A DNA stretch of 64,000 nt. It comes from Beijerinckiaceae bacterium. GTDB lineage: Bacteria; Pseudomonadota; Alphaproteobacteria; Rhizobiales; Beijerinckiaceae. The stretch is taken from contig CANGFT010000003.1 in NCBI GenBank assembly GCA_947453205.1, positions 62,001 to 126,000 of the forward strand. The letters run 5' to 3'. The notes beneath the pieces were generated by a model that was not told the DNA's origin, made no database searches, and saw nothing but the letters and a program-made list of their open reading frames with translations. Shown piece by piece: positions 34,831-42,288 of the stretch. A program made the translations under genes and the position numbers. How positions within the stretch are numbered: the first letter of the stretch is position 1; each line of letters opens with the position of its first letter.

Positions 34831-35281
34831 ACTCAAGACCGACGGGCGCCAGTCGGCGACCGCGCTGGCGGTCGCGCGCGGGGTGAGGCGCCTCTTGCGC
34901 TCGCTGGGCTATTCGACCCTGCCGGAGGTCTCGCTGGCGAATGGGCGGCGGGCTGACCTCGTGGCGGTGGGCTCCGATGGGTCGATCCATATCGTGGAGA
35001 TCAAATCCTGCGTGGCGGATTTTCGCGCGGACCAGAAATGGCCGGACTATCGCGCCCATTGCGACAAACTTTATTTCGCCATTCCCCAGGACATGCCGCA
35101 GGAGCTTCTGCCGCTTGATGCGGGGCTCATCGTGGCGGACGCCTATGGGGCCATGGTGCTGCGCGAGGCGCCGGACCATCGCCTCGCCCCCGCCACACGC
35201 CGCGCCATGCTCCTGCGCTTCGCGCAAGTCGGCGCCGACCGGCTGCATGATCTCGCCGATCCCGAGCGGAACGGGCTTTGA
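34811..35281 (+). CDS. mmcB: MmcB family DNA repair protein
   Basis: 156 residues. A PD-(D/E)xK nuclease-like core is seen in ADLVAVGSDGSIHIVEIKSC, with ADFRADQKWPDYRAHCDKLY following. MmcB was named in Caulobacter, where it is an SOS-induced protein needed for survival of DNA damage. Here the gene starts inside the upstream GMC oxidoreductase gene, and I see no alphaproteobacterial LexA box (GTTC-N7-GTTC) close before it, so its induction may differ. It abuts the convergent actR with no gap. Confidence 0.88.
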   Translation: MRAPELELKTDGRQSATALAVARGVRRLLRSLGYSTLPEVSLANGRRADLVAVGSDGSIHIVEIKSCVADFRADQKWPDYRAHCDKLYFAIPQDMPQELLPLDAGLIVADAYGAMVLREAPDHRLAPATRRAMLLRFAQVGADRLHDLADPERNGL

Positions 35282-35899
35282 TCAGCGTGGCGCGCGTTTG
35301 GCGAGGATGCGCTGCAGGGTGCGGCGGTGCATGTTGAGGCGGCGCGCGGTCTCCGACACGTTGCGGTCGCACAGCTCATAGATGCGCTGGATATGCTCCC
35401 AGCGCACGCGGTCCGCCGACATGGGATTTTCCGGCAGCTCGGTCTTGTCATGGCCGGTGGCCATGAGCGCGTGATAGATTTCGTCGGCGTCCGCGGGTTT
35501 GGCGAGATAATCGAAGGCCCCGAGCTTCACCGCCGTCACCGCCGTGACGATATTGCCATAGCCCGTGAGGATGACGCCGCGCGCCTCGGGCCGCCTGGAC
35601 TTCAATTCGCTGATGACGTCGAGCCCGTTGCCGTCCTGCAGGCGCATGTCGATGACGGCGAAGGCCGGGGCGCGTTCGGCGATGGCGGCGAGGCCCTCGG
35701 CGACGGAGCCTGCGCTCGTCACCGTGAAGCCGCGCGCCTCCATGGCCCGGCTGAGGCGGGTGAGGAAGGGCTTGTCGTCATCGACCAGCAGAAGACTGAG
35801 TTCATCCCCCGGAATCAAACCATCGGCCGCTCCAGCCACGCCCGGCGTCTGCCCGGCTGCGCCATCGGAAGGGTCGGTCGGGGAAGCGGAAATCTTCAT
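35282..35899 (-). CDS. actR: Redox response regulator ActR/RegA
   Basis: 205 residues. A receiver domain with VDDDKPFL, phospho-Asp84 in FAVIDMRLQDGNG and Lys in FDYLAKPADADE is followed by a Fis-type helix-turn-helix C-terminus (ECDRNVS-like CDRNVSETARRLNMHRR, ending LQRILAKRAPR). The DNA-binding tail is almost invariant in the RegA/PrrA/ActR family. With ActS it controls redox, carbon-fixation, nitrogen and acid-tolerance genes in alphaproteobacteria. It has an unusually long Gly/Ala/Pro-rich N-terminus of about 35 residues. Confidence 0.94.
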   Translation of the reverse strand: MKISASPTDPSDGAAGQTPGVAGAADGLIPGDELSLLLVDDDKPFLTRLSRAMEARGFTVTSAGSVAEGLAAIAERAPAFAVIDMRLQDGNGLDVISELKSRRPEARGVILTGYGNIVTAVTAVKLGAFDYLAKPADADEIYHALMATGHDKTELPENPMSADRVRWEHIQRIYELCDRNVSETARRLNMHRRTLQRILAKRAPR

Positions 35900-35930
35900 G
35901 CTTTCCTCACAGTGGCGCCAATGAGCACAC

Positions 35931-37268
35931 TCATGCCAGCTCTACCTTACGCAGCCCTCGTTCGAAAGAGGCGCGGGGCCAGATCACTTCCACGCGCGCG
36001 CCATGGTCAGGCGCAGGCGCATTGCCGGTCGTCACCACAGCGCCGGAACGCTCCAGAAGAGTCTTGGCGATGAACAAGCCAAGGCCAAGGCCCGAGCCCT
36101 CGTCCACCTTGGCCCGTCGCTGGCCGCGAGAGGTGATGTAAGGCTCCCCGAGCCTTGTAAGTACGTCCGGGGAGAAGCCTGGACCATCGTCAGCTATGGT
36201 GATCGTCACGGCAACCTCCGACCAGCTGATGGCGATGCTGACCTCGGACAGGGCGAAATCAATGGCGTTTTCGACCAGATTGCCAAGGCCATAGAGCATG
36301 CCGGGGTTGCGGCGGCAGATGGGCTCGGGGCCCGCGCCGTCGCTGGAGATCTGCAGGGCCACCCCGAAATCGCGTTGCGGACCCACCACATCCTCGACCA
36401 GATGCAGAATGGTCAGCTCATCCAGCATGCCCGGGCCTTCATTGCCCAGGGAGGCGATCTTGGACAGGATGGTGCGGCAGCGGCCCACCTCCTGGGCGAG
36501 CAGTTGAATGTCCTCGGCCATGGCGTCGCCCGGCTTCACGATCTTGCCGAGCTCCTTGACCACCAGGGTGATGGTCGCCAATGGCGTGCCAAGCTCGTGG
36601 GCGGCGGCGGCGGCGAGGCCATCGAGCTGGGTGAGGTGCTGCTCACGCGCCAGCACAAGCTCTGTGGCGGCCAGAGCGTCGGACAATTGCCGCGCCTCCT
36701 CCGACACACGCGAGGCGTAAAAGGCGATGAACCCGGCCCCCAGCACCAGCGCCATCCAGATGCCGCAGACATAGAGGAACGGCAGTTCAAGCGGCAGCCC
36801 CTGGTGCCAGGGCAGCGGAAAATGCTCAAAAGCGAGCAGGGTCGCCGCGCCGACCATCAGGACCACGAGCCAGAGCGTCCCCTGCCAGGCCAGCGACATG
36901 GCCGAGATCATGATCGGCGCCAGAAACAGGCTGGCGAAGGGATTGGTCAGGCCGCCCGTGAAATAGAGCAGGCCCGAGAGTTGCAGCATGTCATAGGCCA
37001 GCAGCGCGAAGGTCTGCGGATCGCTCAATCTTTGGTTGAGGGGGAATTTGACCCGCAGGGCGACGTTCAACGCAACCGAGGCCGCAATGACCAGAAAACA
37101 AAGGGTGATCGGCAGGTCAAAGCCCAGAATGAACCAGATGATGAGCACCGCGACCGACTGGCCGGCGACGGCCAGCCAGCGCAGCCGCACGAGGGTGTCG
37201 AGCCTCAGGCGCCGCGCATGTCGGCCAAGGTTCACCTCGGCGAGATCCACATCTCCGGATATTTCCAT
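35931..37268 (-). CDS. actS: Redox sensor histidine kinase ActS/RegB
   Basis: 445 residues. Six N-terminal membrane helices include the quinone-site motif GGLTNPF (105-111). The H-box is AAAHELGTPLATITLV with His224, the redox-box Cys264 sits in VGRCRTILSK, and the ATPase domain has VENAIDFA, DDGPGF and GLGLGLFIAKTLLE. In RegB homologues the Cys and quinone site sense the state of the respiratory chain. It is 31 bp upstream of actR on the same strand and divergent from the PHB depolymerase gene. Confidence 0.95.
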   Translation of the reverse strand: MEISGDVDLAEVNLGRHARRLRLDTLVRLRWLAVAGQSVAVLIIWFILGFDLPITLCFLVIAASVALNVALRVKFPLNQRLSDPQTFALLAYDMLQLSGLLYFTGGLTNPFASLFLAPIMISAMSLAWQGTLWLVVLMVGAATLLAFEHFPLPWHQGLPLELPFLYVCGIWMALVLGAGFIAFYASRVSEEARQLSDALAATELVLAREQHLTQLDGLAAAAAHELGTPLATITLVVKELGKIVKPGDAMAEDIQLLAQEVGRCRTILSKIASLGNEGPGMLDELTILHLVEDVVGPQRDFGVALQISSDGAGPEPICRRNPGMLYGLGNLVENAIDFALSEVSIAISWSEVAVTITIADDGPGFSPDVLTRLGEPYITSRGQRRAKVDEGSGLGLGLFIAKTLLERSGAVVTTGNAPAPDHGARVEVIWPRASFERGLRKVELA

Positions 37269-37404
37269 TTGGGAATCGACTTAAGTTCAGGGCCCAGGCC
37301 CAGTGATGGGGCAAGAGAATGATTGATTCAAGCGGCCGACTATGTTGCAAGTGCGTGAATGGTTGCGCAGCGCGGCTGGACCGCCCCCGAAATCCGGTGA
37401 TCGC

Positions 37405-38676
37405 ATGAACCGTATGTCCTATCAGTTCTATGAGATGGCTCATCTGGCGGTCGCGCCTGCCCGCGCCTTGTCGGACGCCACCCGCTTCTTCCTGAAGACC
37501 CCGCTCAACCCGCTGACCCATACGGTCTGGGGCCGCAACATGGCGGCCTCCGCCGAATTGTTCGAGCGTCTCACCCGCCGCTATGGCAAACCCAGCTTCG
37601 ACCTGCCCCAGACCAAAATCGACGGCGTCCCCGTCGATGTCGTCGAAGAAATCGTCTGGATGAAGCCTTTCTGCCGGCTGATCCATTTCAACCGCCAGAC
37701 GGACCGGCGCGATCCCCGCCTTTTGATCGTGGCGCCCCTGTCGGGCCATTACGCCACGCTTTTGCGCGGCACGGTCGAGGCCTTCCTGCCCCATTTCGAC
37801 GTCTATATCACCGACTGGACCGATGCGCGGCTCGCGCCGCTGGCGGTCGGGAGCTTCGACCTCGACGATTACATCGACTACCTCATCGAAATGATCCAGA
37901 CCCTCGGCGCCGATGCGCCGGGCGCGGGGCTTCATACGCTGGGCGTCTGCCAGCCCTCGGTGCCGCTGATCGCCGCCACCGCCATCATGGAGGCGCGCAA
38001 GGATCCGCTCAGCCCGGCCTCCATGACGCTCATGGGCGGGCCGATCGACACGCGCCGCAGCCCCACCGCCGTCAACAAGCTGGCGCAGAAACGCGGCTCC
38101 GACTGGTTCCGGCAGAACTGCATCCACAAAGTGCCCTTCCCCTATCCGGGCGTCGGACGCGAGGTCTATCCGGGCTTCCTTCAGCTCTCCGGCTTCATGG
38201 CGATGAACCTTGACCGGCACGTCAACGCCCATCTCGACATGTTCAATCATCTCGTCGATGGCGATGGGGATTCAGCGGAGAAGCATCGCGACTTCTACGA
38301 TGAATATATGGCCGTGATGGATCTCGACGCCGCTTATTATCTGCAGACCATCGATGCGGTCTTCGTGGAGCATGCCTTGCCCAGGGGTGTGATGAAGCAT
38401 CGTGGTCAACTGATCGACCTGAAGGCGATCCATCGCTGCGGGCTCATGACCGTCGAAGGCGAGAAGGACGACATATCCGGCGTCGGCCAGACCCATGCGG
38501 CGCAGGATCTGTGCGTGAACATTCCCGACTCCCGCAAGCTGCATTATCTGCAGATGGGCGTCGGCCATTACGGCGTGTTCAATGGATCGCGCTTCCGCTC
38601 CGAGATCGCGCCGCGCATCGGCAAGTTCATCGCGAGCGTCGACGCGCAATCGGGCAAGAGCGCCGGACAGGCTTGA
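37405..38676 (+). CDS. phaZ: Intracellular polyhydroxyalkanoate depolymerase
   Basis: 423 residues from ATG 37405, giving the family start NRMSYQFYEMAHLAVAPARA; the frame also opens at 37342. The lipase-like active-site Cys is in LGVCQPSVPLIA, as in intracellular PhaZ enzymes that use Cys rather than Ser. The C-terminal HYGVFNGSRFR carries the candidate His. It releases 3-hydroxybutyrate from storage granules. The gene is divergent from actS, so redox state and storage-polymer use may be coupled at this promoter region (37269-37404). Confidence 0.93.
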   Translation: MNRMSYQFYEMAHLAVAPARALSDATRFFLKTPLNPLTHTVWGRNMAASAELFERLTRRYGKPSFDLPQTKIDGVPVDVVEEIVWMKPFCRLIHFNRQTDRRDPRLLIVAPLSGHYATLLRGTVEAFLPHFDVYITDWTDARLAPLAVGSFDLDDYIDYLIEMIQTLGADAPGAGLHTLGVCQPSVPLIAATAIMEARKDPLSPASMTLMGGPIDTRRSPTAVNKLAQKRGSDWFRQNCIHKVPFPYPGVGREVYPGFLQLSGFMAMNLDRHVNAHLDMFNHLVDGDGDSAEKHRDFYDEYMAVMDLDAAYYLQTIDAVFVEHALPRGVMKHRGQLIDLKAIHRCGLMTVEGEKDDISGVGQTHAAQDLCVNIPDSRKLHYLQMGVGHYGVFNGSRFRSEIAPRIGKFIASVDAQSGKSAGQA

Positions 38677-38753
38677 CGCTCCGCCTCGCATGAGTGCCCC
38701 ACTGTAGCTTCGATGCACTGGCGACTCAGCGCGAAGGGGCTTAATCTGGCCTC

Positions 38754-39524
38754 ATGTTGCGCCTCTTCAAACGGACTGCGCCACAGCGCGATCCTCAGGA
38801 ATTTCATGTTTCGCACGGGGCCGATTCCTACAGGATCGCCCTCAAGCGCGTGGCCGGCGCCACACGCTTCACCATCCGCGTGCGCTCGGCGACGCGCGAT
38901 GTGGTGTTGACCATTCCGTTGCGCGGCTCGCTGACGGCGGCGCAGGATTTCGCGCAACGTCATGCAGCCTGGATCGGCGCCCGCATGAGCAGATTGCCCA
39001 AGCCCATTCCCTTCCATCCCGATGAGACGATCCCCTTTGAAGGCGCGCCCCACCTCCTGCAGCATGACCCCGATGCGCGCGGGACCGTATGGCTGGGCGC
39101 GACGGCGGACGGCAGGCCCGCCCTGTGCGTGGCGGGCGATGCGCGTCATGTGCACAGGCGCGTGTCCGACTTTCTCAAACGCGAAGCGCGCAAGCGTCTC
39201 GAGCAATCCGTGAAGCGCCATTGCGCGAAGATCAATGTGAAGGCCCGCGACGTCACGCTGCGGGACACGACGAGCCGCTGGGGCTCCTGCTCGGCGAGCG
39301 GCGGCCTGAATTTTTCATGGCGCCTCATCATGGCCCCGCCGCATGTGCTCGACTATCTCGCCGCCCATGAAGTCGCCCATCTCATCCATATGAATCATTC
39401 GGATGAATTCTGGGCGCTCACGCGCAAGCTCTCAAGCGACGTCGATCGCGCCGAGGCCTGGCTCAAGGCCCATGGCGCCTCGCTGCATCGCTATGGCGCG
39501 CGCAGCGCAGGCGACGTTGATTGA
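38754..39524 (+). CDS. YgjP-like (DUF45) metallopeptidase
   Basis: 256 residues. The zinc-peptidase motif is AAHEVAHLIHMNHSDEFW, an HExxH with downstream His, preceded by DTTSRWGSCSASGGLNFSWR, both diagnostic of the YgjP/SprT-like DUF45 family. Predicted to be a cytoplasmic metal-dependent hydrolase; substrates are unknown. It follows phaZ by 77 bp and converges on trmB with 13 bp between the stops. Confidence 0.88.
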   Translation: MLRLFKRTAPQRDPQEFHVSHGADSYRIALKRVAGATRFTIRVRSATRDVVLTIPLRGSLTAAQDFAQRHAAWIGARMSRLPKPIPFHPDETIPFEGAPHLLQHDPDARGTVWLGATADGRPALCVAGDARHVHRRVSDFLKREARKRLEQSVKRHCAKINVKARDVTLRDTTSRWGSCSASGGLNFSWRLIMAPPHVLDYLAAHEVAHLIHMNHSDEFWALTRKLSSDVDRAEAWLKAHGASLHRYGARSAGDVD

Positions 39525-39537
39525 TGACGCTGATGTA

Positions 39538-40260
39538 TCAGACCGGCGTCTGCGTGCGCACGAAGGTCAGATAAGACGAACGCCTGCCCTCGCGGATGGC
39601 CTTCTCTTCATAACGGGTGCGCGTATAGCCGGGCCATGGAAGCGCCCAGTCGTCCTGCCCCTGCGCGCTCCAGACGAACCAGGGGGACGGGAGCAGACGC
39701 GCCAGAGTCCAACCCGTGTAATCATCGATGTCGGAGGCGAAGCGGAAGACGCCGCCCGGCCGCAGCAGGCGCGCGAACTCACGCACGGAATGGTCCGAAA
39801 CGAAACGACGCTTGCGCTGGCGACGCTTGGGCCAGGGGTCGGGATAGAGAAGATTGATGCGGCCCATGCAGCCATCCGGCAGGGCATGGAGCGCATCATA
39901 GGCGTCGCCTGCATGAAGACGCACATTGTCGAGGCCATCGGTCTCGATGGCGGTCAGCATCTTGGCGACGCCATTGATGAAGGGCTCGCAGCCGATGAAG
40001 CCGACATCGGGATTGTTCAGCGCATCCGCCGCCAGATGCTCGCCGCCGCCAAAGCCGATCTCCATCCATAGATCATCCATGGATCGGGGGAACAGTCCGG
40101 CGGGATCGATGGCCTGCGCCACATCAAGCCGCAGGCGCGGCAGCAGGGTTTCGTAGCGGTCATTCTGATGGGTGCGCAGCGGCTTGCCCTTGCGCCGTCC
40201 GTGCAGGCCCGGGCGCATGTCCGCTGGGGAGGAATCATCGCGTTGAATGGAATCGCTCAT
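39538..40260 (-). CDS. trmB: tRNA (guanine-N7-)-methyltransferase
   Basis: 240 residues from ATG 40260 with GGTGGG upstream; the longer frame to 40398 runs through the metK stop region and is not supported. Methylates G46 of the tRNA variable loop. Motifs are LWMEIGFGGGEHLAADAL (SAM site), INLLYPDPWPKRRQRKRR (family signature with catalytic Asp) and FASDIDDYTGWTL. The N-terminal part has the usual RGRRKGKPLR-type basic segment (HGRRKGKPLRTHQNDRYETL). A strong terminator sits only 12 nt upstream of its start codon. Confidence 0.95.
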   Translation of the reverse strand: MSDSIQRDDSSPADMRPGLHGRRKGKPLRTHQNDRYETLLPRLRLDVAQAIDPAGLFPRSMDDLWMEIGFGGGEHLAADALNNPDVGFIGCEPFINGVAKMLTAIETDGLDNVRLHAGDAYDALHALPDGCMGRINLLYPDPWPKRRQRKRRFVSDHSVREFARLLRPGGVFRFASDIDDYTGWTLARLLPSPWFVWSAQGQDDWALPWPGYTRTRYEEKAIREGRRSSYLTFVRTQTPV

Positions 40261-40272
40261 GGGCCCACCAAT

Positions 40273-40297
40273 AAAAAGCGCCGGACGAATCCGGCGC
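40273..40297 (-). terminator. Intrinsic terminator of metK, located inside the trmB leader
   Basis: On the minus strand an 8-bp perfect stem, GCGCCGGA and TCCGGCGC (40278-40297), closes a UUCG tetraloop and is followed immediately by UUUUU (40277-40273) and AUUGG. It lies 33 bp after the metK stop and 12 nt before the trmB ATG. Any transcript reaching trmB from upstream must read through it. Confidence 0.88.
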
Positions 40298-40330
40298 GAT
40301 TTTCTTGTTCGTGACTGATCGGGCGTGCGA

Positions 40331-41521
40331 TCAGGAGAAGTGGCTCTTGAGGGCGGCGGCGAGATCCGTCTTCTCCCAGGAGAAGCCGCCCTGCGCATCA
40401 GGCTCGCGACCGAAATGTCCGAAGGACGAGGTGCGGGCGTAGATGGGCTTGTTGAGCTGGAGATGCTCGCGGATGCCGCGCGGCGTCAGGTTCATGACGT
40501 CCATCAGAACCGTCTCGAGCTTGGCGGTGTCGACATGGCCGGTGTCATGCAGATCGGCGTAGATCGACAGCGGCTTGGCGACGCCGATGGCGTAGGCGAG
40601 CTGCAGGGTGCAGCGGTCGGCGAGACCGGCGGCCACCACGTTCTTGGCGAGGTAACGCGCCGCATAGGCGGCGGAGCGGTCGACCTTGGTCGGATCCTTG
40701 CCCGAGAAGGCGCCGCCGCCGTGGGGGGCCGCGCCGCCGTAGGTGTCGACGATGATCTTGCGGCCGGTGAGGCCGCAGTCGCCATCGGGACCGCCGATGT
40801 AGAACTTGCCGGTCGGGTTGATGTGCCAGACCGTGTCCTTGCTGATCCAGCCATCGGGCAGGGCCTTGCGGACATAGGGCTCGACCAGTTCGCGCACCTG
40901 CGCGGAGGTCAGGTCTTCGATGAGATGCTGGTGCGACACGACGATCTGCGTCACGCCGACGGGCTTGCCGTCTTCATAGCGCACGGTGACCTGGCTCTTG
41001 GAGTCGGGGCCGAGGCCCTTCTCCGTGCCGGCATGACGGGCTTCGGAGATCAGGCGCAGGATCTTGTGGGCGTAGTGGATGGGGGCCGGCATCAGCTCGG
41101 GGGTCTCGCGGCAGGCGTAGCCGAACATGATGCCCTGGTCGCCCGCGCCCTCGTCCTTGTTGCCAGCGGCGTCGACGCCCTGGGCGATGTCCGCGGACTG
41201 GGAATGCAGGAGCACATCGATCTTGGCGTGCTCCCAGTGGAAGCCTTCCTGCTCATAGCCGATGTCGCGGATGGCCTTGCGGGCGATCTGGACGATCGTG
41301 TCCTCTTCGATGCGCGGGCCGCGCACTTCACCAGCGATCACGACACGGTTGGTGGTGGCGAGGGTCTCGCAGGCGACGCGGATCTGGTAGGGGTCGAGGC
41401 CAGCGGCCGCGCCTTCCCGGAAGAACAGATCCACGACCTCGTCGGAAATCCGGTCGCAAACCTTGTCGGGATGGCCTTCGGAGACCGATTCACTGGTGAA
41501 AAGATAGCTTTTACGGGCCAC
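40331..41521 (-). CDS. metK: S-adenosylmethionine synthetase
   Basis: 396 residues, GTG start with GGAGG 7 bases upstream. Makes S-adenosylmethionine from methionine and ATP. Motifs are [33 protein letters not shown] (signature 1), [20 protein letters not shown] (signature 2 with the P-loop-like segment) and a conserved C-terminal [17 protein letters not shown]. Flanked upstream by an HTH regulator and a structured leader, and downstream by a terminator. The order HTH-metK-trmB is conserved in Rhizobiales. Confidence 0.97.
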   Translation of the reverse strand: MARKSYLFTSESVSEGHPDKVCDRISDEVVDLFFREGAAAGLDPYQIRVACETLATTNRVVIAGEVRGPRIEEDTIVQIARKAIRDIGYEQEGFHWEHAKIDVLLHSQSADIAQGVDAAGNKDEGAGDQGIMFGYACRETPELMPAPIHYAHKILRLISEARHAGTEKGLGPDSKSQVTVRYEDGKPVGVTQIVVSHQHLIEDLTSAQVRELVEPYVRKALPDGWISKDTVWHINPTGKFYIGGPDGDCGLTGRKIIVDTYGGAAPHGGGAFSGKDPTKVDRSAAYAARYLAKNVVAAGLADRCTLQLAYAIGVAKPLSIYADLHDTGHVDTAKLETVLMDVMNLTPRGIREHLQLNKPIYARTSSFGHFGREPDAQGGFSWEKTDLAAALKSHFS

Positions 41522-41599
41522 AAACGCCTCCGGTGGATGTCAAGCCGCAACGAGTGAAAGTCCTCGTCTTGTGCGGTGTTCATGAGTTTTTTGCGCAGT

Positions 41600-41665
41600 C
41601 TTTTTTACAGACCGCGTTCGTTTGGTCAAGCCGAATGGGCTGTTTCGTTCTGTAAAGCGAACGCG
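41600..41665 (-). promoter_or_regulatory. Pseudoknot-capable element between the HTH gene and metK
   Basis: On the minus-strand RNA the segments come in the order A (CGCGUUCG, 41665-41658), B (UUUACAG, 41656-41650), A' (CGAACGCG, 41620-41613) and B' (CUGUAAA, 41610-41604). A pairs perfectly with A' (8 bp) and B with B' (7 bp), an H-type pseudoknot or two alternative hairpins. It begins directly after the HTH stop codon and ends about 80 nt before the metK start. It does not match the SAM-II consensus as I remember it. A regulatory role is inference. Confidence 0.45.
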
Positions 41666-42082
41666 CTAGTCGGCGCCCGCCTCCTCGCTGGCGGCGATGG
41701 CGACCACCAGATCGACGACGCGGCGGCGCACCTTGGGATCCCTGATGCTCACAAAGGCCTTGTTGAGCTGGAGGCCTTCGACCGTGGAGAGAAAATCGAC
41801 CACATAGGCCGAGGAAGGCCGCTCCGAAAAGCCGCCGGGGGTTTCAGAAGAGCTCGTCGGAGCGTCTTCGAAGAAGAAGGACGGGGACATGTCCAGAACC
41901 TTGGCGATGTCCTGCAGCCGACCCGCGCCGATGCGGTTGGCGCCCTTCTCGTATTTCTGCACCTGCTGGAAGGTGACGCCCAAGGCCTCGCCGAGCTTCT
42001 CCTGGCTCATGCCCAGGAGCATGCGGCGCATCCTGACACGGCTGCCCACATGCTTGTCGATGGGATTTGGAGCTTTCGGCAC
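41666..42082 (-). CDS. XRE-family helix-turn-helix regulator upstream of metK
   Basis: 138 residues, GTG start with GAGG 8 bases upstream. The Cro/CI-type HTH is RMRRMLLGMSQEKLGEALGV with FQQVQKYEKGANRIGAGRL as recognition part. A C-terminal region of about 65 residues (VVDFLSTVEGLQLNKAFVSI) is of unknown function. Homologues sit upstream of metK throughout Rhizobiales and may control SAM synthesis or act more broadly. Operator-like repeats lie 78-125 bp upstream of its start. Confidence 0.88.
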   Translation of the reverse strand: MPKAPNPIDKHVGSRVRMRRMLLGMSQEKLGEALGVTFQQVQKYEKGANRIGAGRLQDIAKVLDMSPSFFFEDAPTSSSETPGGFSERPSSAYVVDFLSTVEGLQLNKAFVSIRDPKVRRRVVDLVVAIAASEEAGAD

Positions 42083-42131
42083 GCGCGACCTCGAAATGCG
42101 GGGATCCGGCTCGACGTTTCCCCTGCGTCTT

Positions 42132-42207
42132 CAGCCTATCTTGTGGCTGTGATGGTTCGTTGACAATAGGTCAACAAGCTATCCAGGTGAGAGTCAACAG
42201 GCTATCA
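42132..42207. repeat. Operator-like repeats upstream of the HTH-metK unit
   Basis: Two direct repeats GTCAACA(A/G)GCTATC at 42170-42183 and 42193-42206 agree at 13 of 14 bases and are 23 bp apart start to start. The first overlaps a perfect inverted repeat TTGAC-N5-GTCAA at 42160-42174. A third degenerate copy (CAGCCTATC) lies at 42132-42140. On the minus strand TTGTCA and CAAGAT at 17-bp spacing overlap the array, so a regulator bound here could block the promoter. The rest of the 206 bp gap to lnt shows nothing further. Confidence 0.5.
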
Positions 42208-42288
42208 CTCGCCAAAGTCAGGGCTTCTAACGGGCGGCTTTCGGCCAAGTAATAGTTGTCTTTCGCAAACAAATGGGACTGGCGGCCT

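Noticed and set aside
36003-37322. 439-residue plus-strand frame opposite actS
   Set aside because: actS has all sensor-kinase motifs; the opposite frame is composition-driven.
41522-41665. SAM-II riboswitch before metK
   Set aside because: The location and pseudoknot shape invite the idea, but conserved SAM-II bases and loop lengths as I know them are not matched, so it is reported only as an unclassified element.
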